64,000 nucleotides of DNA from JABFRG01 sp046351415 (GTDB lineage Bacteria > Myxococcota_A > Polyangia > Polyangiales > Polyangiaceae): contig JAXLYO010000012.1 in the NCBI GenBank assembly GCA_046351415.1, positions 148,686 through 212,685 on the forward strand, given 5' to 3'. This document shows positions 43,380-51,495 of this stretch, piece by piece. The notes under the pieces were generated by a model. It did no database searches. It saw only the letters and a program-made list of their open reading frames with translations, and was not told the DNA's origin. Within the stretch, counting starts at the first letter, position 1. Each line of letters starts with the position of its first letter. The translations under genes were made by a program, and so were the position numbers.

Positions 43380-45194
43380 TTACTCGCGGAGGAGGTCGGC
43401 GAGGCGAGGTTCGAAGGTCTCGTACATCAAGCGTTCCACGTGGCCCGCGCTTGGCTGGACAAGGCATTTTTGCGCGGCCGCCTCGCACTCCGCGAGGGTG
43501 ACGCGGGCGAGCGCTTCTTTGACCTCGAGGAGGGCGCCGGCTCCCATCGAGAGGCGCCGCAGTCCGAGGCCGACGAGGAGCAGAGCTCCGAGCGCCTCCT
43601 GGGCCATCGCGCCACAGAGCGATACTGGTACTTTGTGGCCGCTGCTCGCCTGAATGACGGACCGCACAAGCCGGAGGATGGAAGGGGCAAAGGGGCTGGC
43701 GTAGTGCGCGAGCTCACGGCTGGTGCGATCGATTGCCAGTGTATACTGCACCAAATCGTTGGTGCCGATGCTGAAGAAGTCCACGGCGGGTGCGAACAGG
43801 TCTGCCATGACCGCCGCGGCCGGAACTTCGACCATCATGCCTACCGGCACGTCGACTGGCACACCCACGTCCTTTGCCGCGCGTTCGATGAGCCTTCGCA
43901 CGTCCGTGATTTCGTCGAGGGCGGTAATCATCGGAACCATGAGGCGGACATCGCCGTGTTGGCGAGCCCTGAGCATCGCGCGCAGCTGCGTCGAGAAGAT
44001 CTCGGGGCGGCGAAGCGCGAGCCTGACGGCACGCAAACCGAGCGCCGGGTTCATCTCTTCCGGCGTCGCGAAGGAGCTCGCGAACTTGTCGCCCCCGATG
44101 TCGAAGGTGCGCAAGGTGACCGGCTTCGGATGGAACGCCGCGACGACGTCGCGATACACTTCGTACTGTTCTTCCTCGGAAGGAAGTGTCGTTCGGTCGA
44201 TGTAGAGAAACTCGGTGCGGTAGAGGCCAATGCCCTCCGCGCCAGCCTTGACGGCGACGGGCACTTCCTCGGGGAACTCGATGTTCGCCTCGAGGTGGAT
44301 GAGCGTCTCGCACGAGGTGCGCGTGGGGCGGTCTTTTCCTTGGCCTCGCAGGTCGCGGGCGAAAGAGGCGCGACGCTCCGCTCGCTGCTCCGCTTCTTCG
44401 ATGAGTGAGGGGGTAGGGTAGAGTACGACCACGCCTCGCGAGCCGTCGACGATGACGACGTCACCCGTGCGAAGTTCACGAAGCGCTTCCGCGCGAACAC
44501 CGACCACTGCGGGCACTTCGAGCGCGCGCGCCATGATCGACGTGTGACTCGTGCGCGAACCTCGTTCGGTCACGAACGCGAGCGCAGAGCGCTTCCCCAT
44601 GGCTGCGGTGTCCGCCGGTGAGAGGTCGCGAGCGATGACGATACATGGCTCGCCTGCGAGTGCGTGAGACGCAGGTTCGTCGCCTCCACCTAGCGCCCGA
44701 AGCAAACGGTCGCAGACGAATTCGACGTCGTGTTTGCGCTCGCGGAGATAGGCTCCGTGGGAAGCAGGCTCGTTTTGGCCGTGCCCTTTGTCGAAGAGGC
44801 TCGCGACCTCTTCGCCGGCGGTAATGATGGCCCATTCTGCACACAGCAGCTCACGTCGAATCCACTTCTCGACCCGCTCGTGGAGAAATGGGTCCGAGAG
44901 CATGGCCTGGTAGGCATCGAGGATGGCCGCGGGCTCGACCGGAAGGGCGACGGATGCCGAAACGGAGACGATGCTCTTCTGGGCGATTTCGATGGCGTTG
45001 CGGACTCGCGCGACTTCGGCGTCGACTTCTTCCGTTGCAATTCGGCGCTGGGAGATCGCGGTCCGCGTATCGCGAAGGACGTGCGCTTTGCCGACCGATA
45101 CGCCAGGCGAACCTGCGATGCCTTGCAAGACGAGCGGACCCCCGCGAGCCGGAGCGCGCGGCGGAAAAGACGATTTTCGAGGTTCGTCCGTCAC
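43380..45194 (-). CDS. ptsI: Phosphoenolpyruvate-protein phosphotransferase (Enzyme I)
   Basis: This 604-residue cytoplasmic enzyme takes phosphate from phosphoenolpyruvate and passes it to HPr. The active-site histidine is at 217 in GSRTSHTSIMAR, matching the family signature. The C-terminal PEP-binding domain has EGIGLYRTEFLY and FFSIGTNDLVQYTLA. The GTG start at 45194 overlaps the HPr stop (GTGA). It closes a run of overlapping genes from ptsN to ptsI. No EIIB or EIIC permease is seen in the window, so the cascade is probably regulatory, passing phosphate to PtsN. Confidence 0.96.
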   Translation of the reverse strand: MTDEPRKSSFPPRAPARGGPLVLQGIAGSPGVSVGKAHVLRDTRTAISQRRIATEEVDAEVARVRNAIEIAQKSIVSVSASVALPVEPAAILDAYQAMLSDPFLHERVEKWIRRELLCAEWAIITAGEEVASLFDKGHGQNEPASHGAYLRERKHDVEFVCDRLLRALGGGDEPASHALAGEPCIVIARDLSPADTAAMGKRSALAFVTERGSRTSHTSIMARALEVPAVVGVRAEALRELRTGDVVIVDGSRGVVVLYPTPSLIEEAEQRAERRASFARDLRGQGKDRPTRTSCETLIHLEANIEFPEEVPVAVKAGAEGIGLYRTEFLYIDRTTLPSEEEQYEVYRDVVAAFHPKPVTLRTFDIGGDKFASSFATPEEMNPALGLRAVRLALRRPEIFSTQLRAMLRARQHGDVRLMVPMITALDEITDVRRLIERAAKDVGVPVDVPVGMMVEVPAAAVMADLFAPAVDFFSIGTNDLVQYTLAIDRTSRELAHYASPFAPSILRLVRSVIQASSGHKVPVSLCGAMAQEALGALLLVGLGLRRLSMGAGALLEVKEALARVTLAECEAAAQKCLVQPSAGHVERLMYETFEPRLADLLRE

Positions 45195-45469
45195 GAGGGC
45201 TCTCCGAAGCGCGCAGCGATGAGCTCACCGATCGCATCGACGCACTCTTCGGCACGGTCGCCTGTTGCCGTGACCTCGATGTGCGCTCCCTTGCCGCCGC
45301 AAAGCAGCAAGACGCCCATGACACTCTTGGCGTTGGCGCGCTGGCCCTGATTGGAGACCTCCACTGCGCACGTGTACTTGCTCGCGAGTTGCACGAGCTT
45401 GGTGGCGGCGCGGGCATGGAGGCCCAGGTCGTTCACGATCTCGAACGTGCGACGCGCGACGCCGCTCAT
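45191..45469 (-). CDS. ptsH: Phosphocarrier protein HPr
   Basis: This 92-residue protein carries phosphate from Enzyme I. His18 in NDLGLHARAA is the phosphorylated site, and Ser49 in AKSVMGVL is the serine that HPr kinase can modify. Both key sites are kept, which fits the hprK gene four kilobases or less upstream. Its ATG at 45469 overlaps the rapZ stop by ATGA, and its stop overlaps the ptsI start. Length is typical of HPr (about 85-90). Confidence 0.95.
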   Translation of the reverse strand: MSGVARRTFEIVNDLGLHARAATKLVQLASKYTCAVEVSNQGQRANAKSVMGVLLLCGGKGAHIEVTATGDRAEECVDAIGELIAARFGEPS

Positions 45470-46479
45470 TTGTCGGTCCTGCCCGTCGTGACGGTAGCCG
45501 GGAGTGGCGAGAGCTGATGCGAGAGCTCCTCGACGGCGGCGAACCGGCCGGTATTTCCAGCGTCGGGTGCCTTGGCGCCGGGGGGCAACGAGGCGTTCAC
45601 GTGCGTCGGGTCGCGCCCGATGTCGCGGTGGGCCGCGGCCGCATGAAGTTCGACTGCGAGTCGCTCGCTGATGGCAACCGAACGGTGACGTCCGCCGGTG
45701 CAGCCAATGGCGATCGTGAGGTAGCTCTTTCCCTCGCGCTCGTATCGCGGGATCACGAAACGCAATAGGTCGAGCGTCTTCTCGATGAACTCTCCCGTTT
45801 CAGGACGGCCCATGACGAAGTCGCGCACGCGCTCGTCGGTGCCCGGAAGCGCCTTGAGTGCTGGAACGAAGTACGGGTTTTCGATGAAGCGAACGTCGAA
45901 CACGAGGTCCGCGTCGACGGGCGCGCCGTACTTGAACCCGAAGGAAACGATGCGAACACGCATGCGCGAACCCGCTTCGGCTGCAGGGCCGAAGTGAGAA
46001 AGAACGACGCGCCTCAGATCGTGAACAGAGAGGTTCGTCGTATCGATGACGCGGGTCGCCCGTGCGCGGATGGACGCGAGTCGTTCGCGTTCGATGCGCA
46101 CGCCATCGAGTACCGCGAGCGCGGAGGCGTCGTCGCCGGTCGACGCGAGCGCGTGCGGTCGACGTGTCTCCGAAAAGCGGCGCAGAATCGTCTCGTCGTT
46201 CGCGTCGCAGAAGACGACCTCGACTTCTCGCCCTTCTGCGAGCAGCGCGTCGAGAATGGGACCTGCTTTGTCGAGGAACGTGCGGACACGAACGTCGATG
46301 CCGAGTGCGAGGCGTGTGATGCCGCCAGCATTGCAGATGCGAGCTGCTTCAGGTGCAAGCACCGTGGGCAGGTTATCGATGCAAAAGTAGCCTAGGTCCT
46401 CGAGCGTGCGGAGGACCGTGGATTTCCCTGCACCGGAAAGACCAGTAACGACGACGATTTGTTGTTTGGGGGCCGTCAT
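45466..46479 (-). CDS. rapZ: RNase adapter protein RapZ
   Basis: This 337-residue protein has the P-loop GLSGAGKST (13-21), the RapZ C-terminal IGCTGGRHRSV motif and DVRFIENPYF, all as in RapZ/YvcJ. In E. coli RapZ binds small RNAs and helps RNase E cut GlmZ; in other bacteria the role is less clear, and here it is expected to be a nucleotide-binding regulator. I chose the ATG at 46479, which overlaps the hprK stop (ATGA); the long upstream extension of the frame is not real. The C-terminal 45 residues beyond the conserved part are rich in Pro, Gly and Ala. Confidence 0.93.
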   Translation of the reverse strand: MTAPKQQIVVVTGLSGAGKSTVLRTLEDLGYFCIDNLPTVLAPEAARICNAGGITRLALGIDVRVRTFLDKAGPILDALLAEGREVEVVFCDANDETILRRFSETRRPHALASTGDDASALAVLDGVRIERERLASIRARATRVIDTTNLSVHDLRRVVLSHFGPAAEAGSRMRVRIVSFGFKYGAPVDADLVFDVRFIENPYFVPALKALPGTDERVRDFVMGRPETGEFIEKTLDLLRFVIPRYEREGKSYLTIAIGCTGGRHRSVAISERLAVELHAAAAHRDIGRDPTHVNASLPPGAKAPDAGNTGRFAAVEELSHQLSPLPATVTTGRTDK

Positions 46480-47687
46480 GGATCCTCGCCACTTTCGGGG
46501 TCGCGCACGGGGAAATACGCAGCGCTCTCGCCAAAGTCGCTGCTGATTTCGGGAACGGAAGGGTCTGGGTCGAGCAGAGGCCGCGAGGTGTCGCGGGCGG
46601 AAAAGGCGTGCTCGGTGCTCTCGAGTGAAAACGCGACGCTGCTCTCCGGCGCAGGAATGACGTGCCGCGATGAGGGAGGCGGAAACATCGACTCGGGAGG
46701 GAGGGAGTCGCGCTTGCGGTTCAAGCGATCGACGAAATTGCGCGCGCTGTGCGTGCCGGCGCGACGCAGCAGTTCGTTGCGTGCTGCGATCTCCAGAATG
46801 GACCCCATGTCGCGACCGGACTGTACGGGGACGAGCAACATACGGATACGGACGCCGAGGATGGTGTCGTGTGTGTCGTCGATGCCGAGGCGGTCGTAGT
46901 CGCCGCCCTCTTCCCACGGCTCGAGGCGCACGACGATATCGATGCGTTTGCGGTCCCGTACGGCCGTGACACCGAACATGTCCTTCACATTGAGGATGCC
47001 GAGACCGCGAATCTCCATGTGGTTCTTCAGTACGGGGTCCGCCTCGCCGAAGACCATTCCCGGAGGCCGGAAGTCACAAATCACGACGTCGTCGGCGACG
47101 AGACGGTGCCCGCGCAGGACGAGCTCGAGCGCGCACTCGCTCTTTCCGATCCCGCTCTTGCCGAGCAAAAGGAGGCCTACGCCGAAGACGTCGACCAGGA
47201 CGCCGTGGAGGCGAGCGGTGGGCGCGAGAAGGTCGTCGAGGGCGGCGTGGATTGCATTGATCGTCGCGCTCGTGCGCGTGTGGGAGCCGAAGAGCGGCGT
47301 GCTCGTGGCTTCGGCGGCCGATACGAGGGCCGAAGGAGGCACTTCGCCCTTCGACACGACGACGCACGACAGGCCGAGAGAAAAAAGTCCGCGCACGGCG
47401 CGACTGCGCGCTTCCTCGCTGAGCGAGCCTAGGTACGAAAGCTCCGTCTCGCCGAGCACTTGAACGCGGGTTGGCACGACGCCGTGATAGTGGCCCGCGA
47501 GCGCCAGGCCATTCTTCTGGACGCGCGGGTGGCGGATGGGCCGAGAAAGCCCGCCTTCTCCGGCATAGCGTTGGAAAGCATGGCCCACGCTCGGGCGTGC
47601 AATGCGAGGGTCACTCGTGAGCGCGGCAACGGTCACCTCGGCGGCGCGGGGACCTTCCGACGGCGTATTGCCGCCGAGTCTGGTCAT
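46476..47687 (-). CDS. hprK: HPr kinase/phosphorylase
   Basis: This 403-residue protein phosphorylates HPr on its serine and can remove that phosphate. The P-loop GKSGIGKS is at 176-183 with Lys182, and the HprK signature HMEIRGLGILNV is at 223-234. It is longer than the usual 310-320 residues because of an acidic, Ser/Pro/Glu-rich tail of about 75 residues after the kinase domain. The ATG at 47687 overlaps the ptsN stop (ATGA). It links the PTS to the cell's energy state. The tail has no recognised role. Confidence 0.93.
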   Translation of the reverse strand: MTRLGGNTPSEGPRAAEVTVAALTSDPRIARPSVGHAFQRYAGEGGLSRPIRHPRVQKNGLALAGHYHGVVPTRVQVLGETELSYLGSLSEEARSRAVRGLFSLGLSCVVVSKGEVPPSALVSAAEATSTPLFGSHTRTSATINAIHAALDDLLAPTARLHGVLVDVFGVGLLLLGKSGIGKSECALELVLRGHRLVADDVVICDFRPPGMVFGEADPVLKNHMEIRGLGILNVKDMFGVTAVRDRKRIDIVVRLEPWEEGGDYDRLGIDDTHDTILGVRIRMLLVPVQSGRDMGSILEIAARNELLRRAGTHSARNFVDRLNRKRDSLPPESMFPPPSSRHVIPAPESSVAFSLESTEHAFSARDTSRPLLDPDPSVPEISSDFGESAAYFPVRDPESGEDP

Positions 47688-48151
47688 CGCGCCTCTTCTG
47701 CGAGGATCATGTCGAACGCGGCATCGCCGGAGGTCGCAGCGAGGAGACGGTCGCGGAAGGAAGCGTTCTTCAAGAGGCGCGACACCTTCGCCAGCGTCTT
47801 CAAGTGTTCGCCACTCGCGCGCTTCGGTCCAATGACTGCAAAAAGAATCGTGACCTTCGCGTCGTCGATGGCTTCGAAGTCGAGGCCGCCCGGGACGAGG
47901 AGAAGGGCGGCGCAAGGACCGCTCAGGTCGGCAAGGGCACCGTGAGGAATCGCGACGCCTTCGCCGATACCGGTCGACTGCAGTGCTTCGCGCTCGGCAA
48001 GTACGGATTCCACTTCCGCCTCGGGGAGATGCGCTCCCTGGGCAAGCAAAGACGACAAGAGGCCAATCGCGGCGGGCTTGTCGAGCTCCGCGGCCGCGTT
48101 GCGGTTTCGAATCGCAACGCGGTCGGGGGTGAGAAGTTCGGAGATATTCAT
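47684..48151 (-). CDS. ptsN: PTS IIA-like nitrogen-regulatory protein PtsN
   Basis: This 155-residue protein is an EIIA-Ntr homologue. The phosphorylatable histidine is 70 in GEGVAIPHGAL. The preceding helices match the fructose/mannitol IIA fold. In proteobacteria it controls potassium transport and nitrogen-related genes; here its targets cannot be read. It begins the ATGA-linked run with hprK, rapZ, HPr and Enzyme I. The gene lies 46 bases after hpf. Confidence 0.92.
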   Translation of the reverse strand: MNISELLTPDRVAIRNRNAAAELDKPAAIGLLSSLLAQGAHLPEAEVESVLAEREALQSTGIGEGVAIPHGALADLSGPCAALLLVPGGLDFEAIDDAKVTILFAVIGPKRASGEHLKTLAKVSRLLKNASFRDRLLAATSGDAAFDMILAEEAR

Positions 48152-48197
48152 GGGACGAGCTGCTTTTCAGCGTGGCAAGAAGTGCGCGTCCTCGGTC

Positions 48198-48530
48198 TCA
48201 GCCGTCGTCGGGCTCGCTCGGCAGCATTCGGGCCGAAGCTCGCTCGGACCCCTTCGGCGTGCTCTTCTCGGAGCGGATCTGGCGCTCCAGCTTGTCGACG
48301 GCCTTGTCGATGGAGGCGTACATGTCTTCGGACTCTTCGTGCACGTGATAGCGGTGCGAGCCCGAGTGGAGCTCGACTTCGATCGCGCGGACGCGTCCTT
48401 GCGCACTCACGGTGACCTGAGCTTGCATCGGATCGCGGAGCATGCGCTGCGCTTTGCCGATCTTCTCGTTGACGTATTCCTTGACGGCATCGCTGGCATC
48501 CATCTGACGAAACGTGATTGCGATATTCAT
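48198..48530 (-). CDS. hpf: Ribosome hibernation-promoting factor, short form
   Basis: This 110-residue protein matches HPF/YfiA: MNIAITFRQMDASDAVKEYV at the start, VRAIEVELHSGSHRYHVHEES and MYASIDKAVDKLERQI further on. The short length and an acidic tail (ASARMLPSEPDDG) without the long C-terminal domain make it the short type. It binds 70S ribosomes in slow growth. The gene sits between rpoN and ptsN, the usual order in proteobacteria. A start ATG at 48530 is clear. Confidence 0.95.
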   Translation of the reverse strand: MNIAITFRQMDASDAVKEYVNEKIGKAQRMLRDPMQAQVTVSAQGRVRAIEVELHSGSHRYHVHEESEDMYASIDKAVDKLERQIRSEKSTPKGSERASARMLPSEPDDG

Positions 48531-48642
48531 GGGGATGACGGTCTCCTCGCTCTGTGACGTTGTCGGCGGGCGCGAAGGCGGGGCCGACGGTGAACTTCAA
48601 CTTCTATCAGCGGGCGTTTTCTTCGATCTGGGACAGCAGGCG

Positions 48643-50160
48643 TTAGAAGAATTTCTTGCGACGATTGGAAGCCAAGATGCCTAACATTTCTCTGTATTTT
48701 GCAACTGTTCTGCGGGCGATGGTGATGCCCTCGTTGTCGGAGAGCAACTGGACGATGGTCTGGTCGGAAAGAGGGTTTTGCTTGTCCTCGCCGTCGATGA
48801 GCTTCTTGATGGCCATCTTCACGCTTTCGGAAGCGATGTCGTCTTCCGCCACGCGACGGATCGACGAATTGAAGAAGTACTTGAGCTCGAACAGGCCTTG
48901 CGGCGTGTGCACGTACTTGTTCGTGGTGACACGGCTGATGGTCGACTCGTGCATGCCCACGGCCTCTGCGACGTCGCGCAAGATCATCGGCTTCAGGTAG
49001 GCGCCGCCCTTTTCGAAGAACTCCTTCTGCTTTTCGACGATGGATTCGGTCACGCGAATGATGGTCTTGCGGCGTTGCTCGATGGCGCGAATGAGCCACT
49101 GGGCGTTGCGAAGCTTCTCGCCGATGAACTCCTTCGCGGACGGGTCCTTGAGGAGCGATTTCGTGAGCGTCTCGTTGATGTAGAGGCGTTGCACGCCGCG
49201 GTCGTTGTCGGTGACGACCCACTTGTCCGCGTCGCGGATCACGTACACGTCTGGCGTAATGCCGATGCTCTTCTCGTCCGATTCGCTGAAGTTGCGAGCG
49301 GGGCGGCTCTCGAGCTTCTGGATCTCTTTGACGGCCTCGTAGACCTCCTCGACCGGAACCTTCAGGTCCTTCGCGATGGCGGCGTAGTTGTGCTTCTCGA
49401 GGTTGTGGAGATGCTTGTCGATGATGGCGATCTCGAGGTCCTCGCAGCCGTAGGTCTCTGCCTGGACGAGGAGGCATTCGCGCAAGTCGCGCGAACACAC
49501 GCCGATGGGGTCCCACTCCTGCATCATGCGCAGAACTTCCACCGCATCTTCTTCGACGAGGCCGGCGGCCTCGGCCATTTCGGCGAGCGTGACGTCAGGT
49601 GTGCGCGTTCCGTCTTCTCGCTCTACGCCCTTCAGGTCGAGGAATCCGTTCTCGTCGAGATTGCCGAGAACGATTTCAGCGAAGGCGCGCTCCGTGTCGG
49701 TGAAGTCGGACATCTGGAGCTGCCAACGAAGGTGGTCGACGAGGCTCGTTTGCTTCGTGAGATTCTGGTCGACCGGCGGAAGGTCGTCGAAGCCGTTGCG
49801 GCCGGCGGTTTGAGGCTGCTGGAGGGTGCGATTCTCGAGGAACTGCTCCCAGTCGATCTCTTTGACGGCCTTGTTCTCCGCGGTCGTCGTCACTTCCTGA
49901 CCGCGCGTGCGCTCTTCGAGGCGGTCGATCTGGGCTTCGCCGCGTTCGGTGCCGACGCCGAGATTCGAGAAGTCACTGTCGTTGCGCGTGCGCGCCCGCG
50001 GATCGATTTCGTCGTCGGCGAGGACAGGGTTTCCGTCGAGCTCTTTGCGAATTTCGTCGATGAGCTCGAGCCTCGAAAGTTGGAGCAAACGGATCGCTTG
50101 CTGCAACTGGGGAGTCATGACCAATTGCTGACTCAGCTTGAGCTGCTGTTTGATTTCCAT
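48643..50160 (-). CDS. rpoN: RNA polymerase sigma-54 factor
   Basis: This 505-residue protein is sigma-54. The N-terminal glutamine-rich activator-interacting region starts with MEIKQQLKLSQQLVM and PQLQQAIRLLQLSRLEL, the core-binding region is in the middle, and the RpoN box ARRTVAKYRE lies near the C-terminus. It directs promoters of the -24/-12 type and needs AAA+ activators. I chose the ATG at 50160 because it begins region I; the longer frame adds 12 residues. It lies downstream of lptB across 118 bases and upstream of hpf. Confidence 0.97.
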   Translation of the reverse strand: MEIKQQLKLSQQLVMTPQLQQAIRLLQLSRLELIDEIRKELDGNPVLADDEIDPRARTRNDSDFSNLGVGTERGEAQIDRLEERTRGQEVTTTAENKAVKEIDWEQFLENRTLQQPQTAGRNGFDDLPPVDQNLTKQTSLVDHLRWQLQMSDFTDTERAFAEIVLGNLDENGFLDLKGVEREDGTRTPDVTLAEMAEAAGLVEEDAVEVLRMMQEWDPIGVCSRDLRECLLVQAETYGCEDLEIAIIDKHLHNLEKHNYAAIAKDLKVPVEEVYEAVKEIQKLESRPARNFSESDEKSIGITPDVYVIRDADKWVVTDNDRGVQRLYINETLTKSLLKDPSAKEFIGEKLRNAQWLIRAIEQRRKTIIRVTESIVEKQKEFFEKGGAYLKPMILRDVAEAVGMHESTISRVTTNKYVHTPQGLFELKYFFNSSIRRVAEDDIASESVKMAIKKLIDGEDKQNPLSDQTIVQLLSDNEGITIARRTVAKYREMLGILASNRRKKFF

Positions 50161-50278
50161 TGCTTCAAGAATCGTACCACCAAGCGCCCTCGTCAACGAG
50201 GAACGCAGCTTTCGGCATGATCTTTCGCACGTCGGCGCAGCGATGGACGTGCATGTGGGCGAAACGCCTACTGCGAAC

Positions 50279-51004
50279 TCAGCCGTCGTCTTTGCCTTGG
50301 AGCGTGCCCAAATACCGACCCTTCACGGCAGGGTGATTGCGAAACTCCGAAGGAGTTCCCTCGGCCTCGATGCGTCCGTCGACCAGGAGAACCGAGCGTG
50401 CAGTGACCGCGAGCGCCTCCTCCACGTGATGGTCCGCGAGAAGGACCGAGACCCCTGTCTTCGCGAGCTCGAGCAGGAGCGCTCCGAGCGCCTGCGCGCC
50501 CTTCGGGTCGACTCCCGCGAAAGGCTCGTCGCAGATGAGGAGCTTCGGCGGCCGCACGATGGATCGTGCGAGTTCGAGTCTTCGTCGCTCGCCCGCGGAG
50601 AGGGAACTCGCGCGGACGTCGAGTCTCTCGCCGAGACCGACGCGCTCGGCCCGAGCCTCGGCGGTTTCTCCTCCCGTTTCGCCGGTGAATTGGGCGTATG
50701 CAAGAAGGTTTTCCCGCACCGAAAGGTCCCAAAAGACGCTGGGCTCCTGCGGCATGTAGCCGAGGCCGAGACGAGCGCGCTCCCACAGGGCGAGCCGGCT
50801 CATGTCTTTGGATGCAAGATGCATCGATCCGGAGACGACGTGGAGCTCACCAGCGAGGGCCTTGAACAGCGTGCTCTTGCCAGACCCCGATGGGCCGAGG
50901 ATGCCGACCACTTCGCCCGCAGCGACGGACAATGAAATGCCACGGACGACTTCGCGCGTTCCGCGCCGAATGACGAGTTGGTCGGCGGTGAGGACGGCGC
51001 TCAC
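50279..51004 (-). CDS. lptB: LPS export ABC transporter ATPase LptB
   Basis: This 241-residue ABC ATPase powers LPS export through LptB2FG. Walker A is GPSGSGKST, the Q-loop is YMPQEPSVF, the signature motif is LSAGERRRLELA, Walker B is LLICDEPFAG, and the switch histidine lies in LADHHVEEAL. The PQ-E-P-S-V-F and SAGE variants are typical of LptB. Its GTG start at 51004 overlaps the lptA stop (GTGA), so the two are translated together. LptC, LptF and LptG are not in the window. Confidence 0.93.
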   Translation of the reverse strand: MSAVLTADQLVIRRGTREVVRGISLSVAAGEVVGILGPSGSGKSTLFKALAGELHVVSGSMHLASKDMSRLALWERARLGLGYMPQEPSVFWDLSVRENLLAYAQFTGETGGETAEARAERVGLGERLDVRASSLSAGERRRLELARSIVRPPKLLICDEPFAGVDPKGAQALGALLLELAKTGVSVLLADHHVEEALAVTARSVLLVDGRIEAEGTPSEFRNHPAVKGRYLGTLQGKDDG

Positions 51005-51471
51005 TTGGGAACCGGAACCGAGCCCTTCACCTGTGTGAGCGTGACCTTGCCACTACCGAGTTCGATCGTGGCTTTGTCGGCCTGGAGCCATCCGTTGCCT
51101 CGCGCGAGCCGGACTCCGCCACGAAGCTCCATGGTCTGTCGAGAGAGATCGACCTCCACTTCGGGCGCTTCGCCATGCACTCCGCGAACGTCGGCGACGA
51201 CGCCACCCGTACCCTTCATCCACGTGATGTGTGGCGCCGAGTCGAACTTGAGTTCGATCTTCGGACAAGAGACCTTGAGGTCACCCTTGTTCAGGATGAC
51301 GTTGCCCGTGAGAAGCGCGAAGCCCGCCGCCACGTCGACCTCGAGCTTGTCGGCCTGGACACTCATCTTGTCGCCGCCCAGCGCCGAGAACGCGTCCGCC
51401 GACGTGAGGCGCGGGGAGAGCGTCGAGGCGAGCGCAACCACGACGAGGAGGGCAAATACGGGGCGGCGCAT
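51001..51471 (-). CDS. lptA: Periplasmic LPS transport protein LptA (OstA-like)
   Basis: This 156-residue product has a signal peptide (MRRPVFALLVVVALASTLS) and an OstA-type beta-jellyroll with repeated strands such as MSVQADKLEVD, FALLTGNVILNKGDLKV and TMELRGGVRLARG. It should bridge the periplasm for LPS. LptC is related in fold, so LptC-like function is not excluded. It sits just after the TPR-dynamin gene (24-base gap) and before lptB on the same strand, so a single transcript is likely. Confidence 0.87.
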   Translation of the reverse strand: MRRPVFALLVVVALASTLSPRLTSADAFSALGGDKMSVQADKLEVDVAAGFALLTGNVILNKGDLKVSCPKIELKFDSAPHITWMKGTGGVVADVRGVHGEAPEVEVDLSRQTMELRGGVRLARGNGWLQADKATIELGSGKVTLTQVKGSVPVPK

Positions 51472-51495
51472 CGTGAGCTCAGTATACCACTTTCG

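Noticed and set aside
46480..46917. N-terminal extension of rapZ
   Set aside because: The extension lies in another frame of hprK and is Arg-rich, while the ATG at 46479 starts the conserved P-loop domain.
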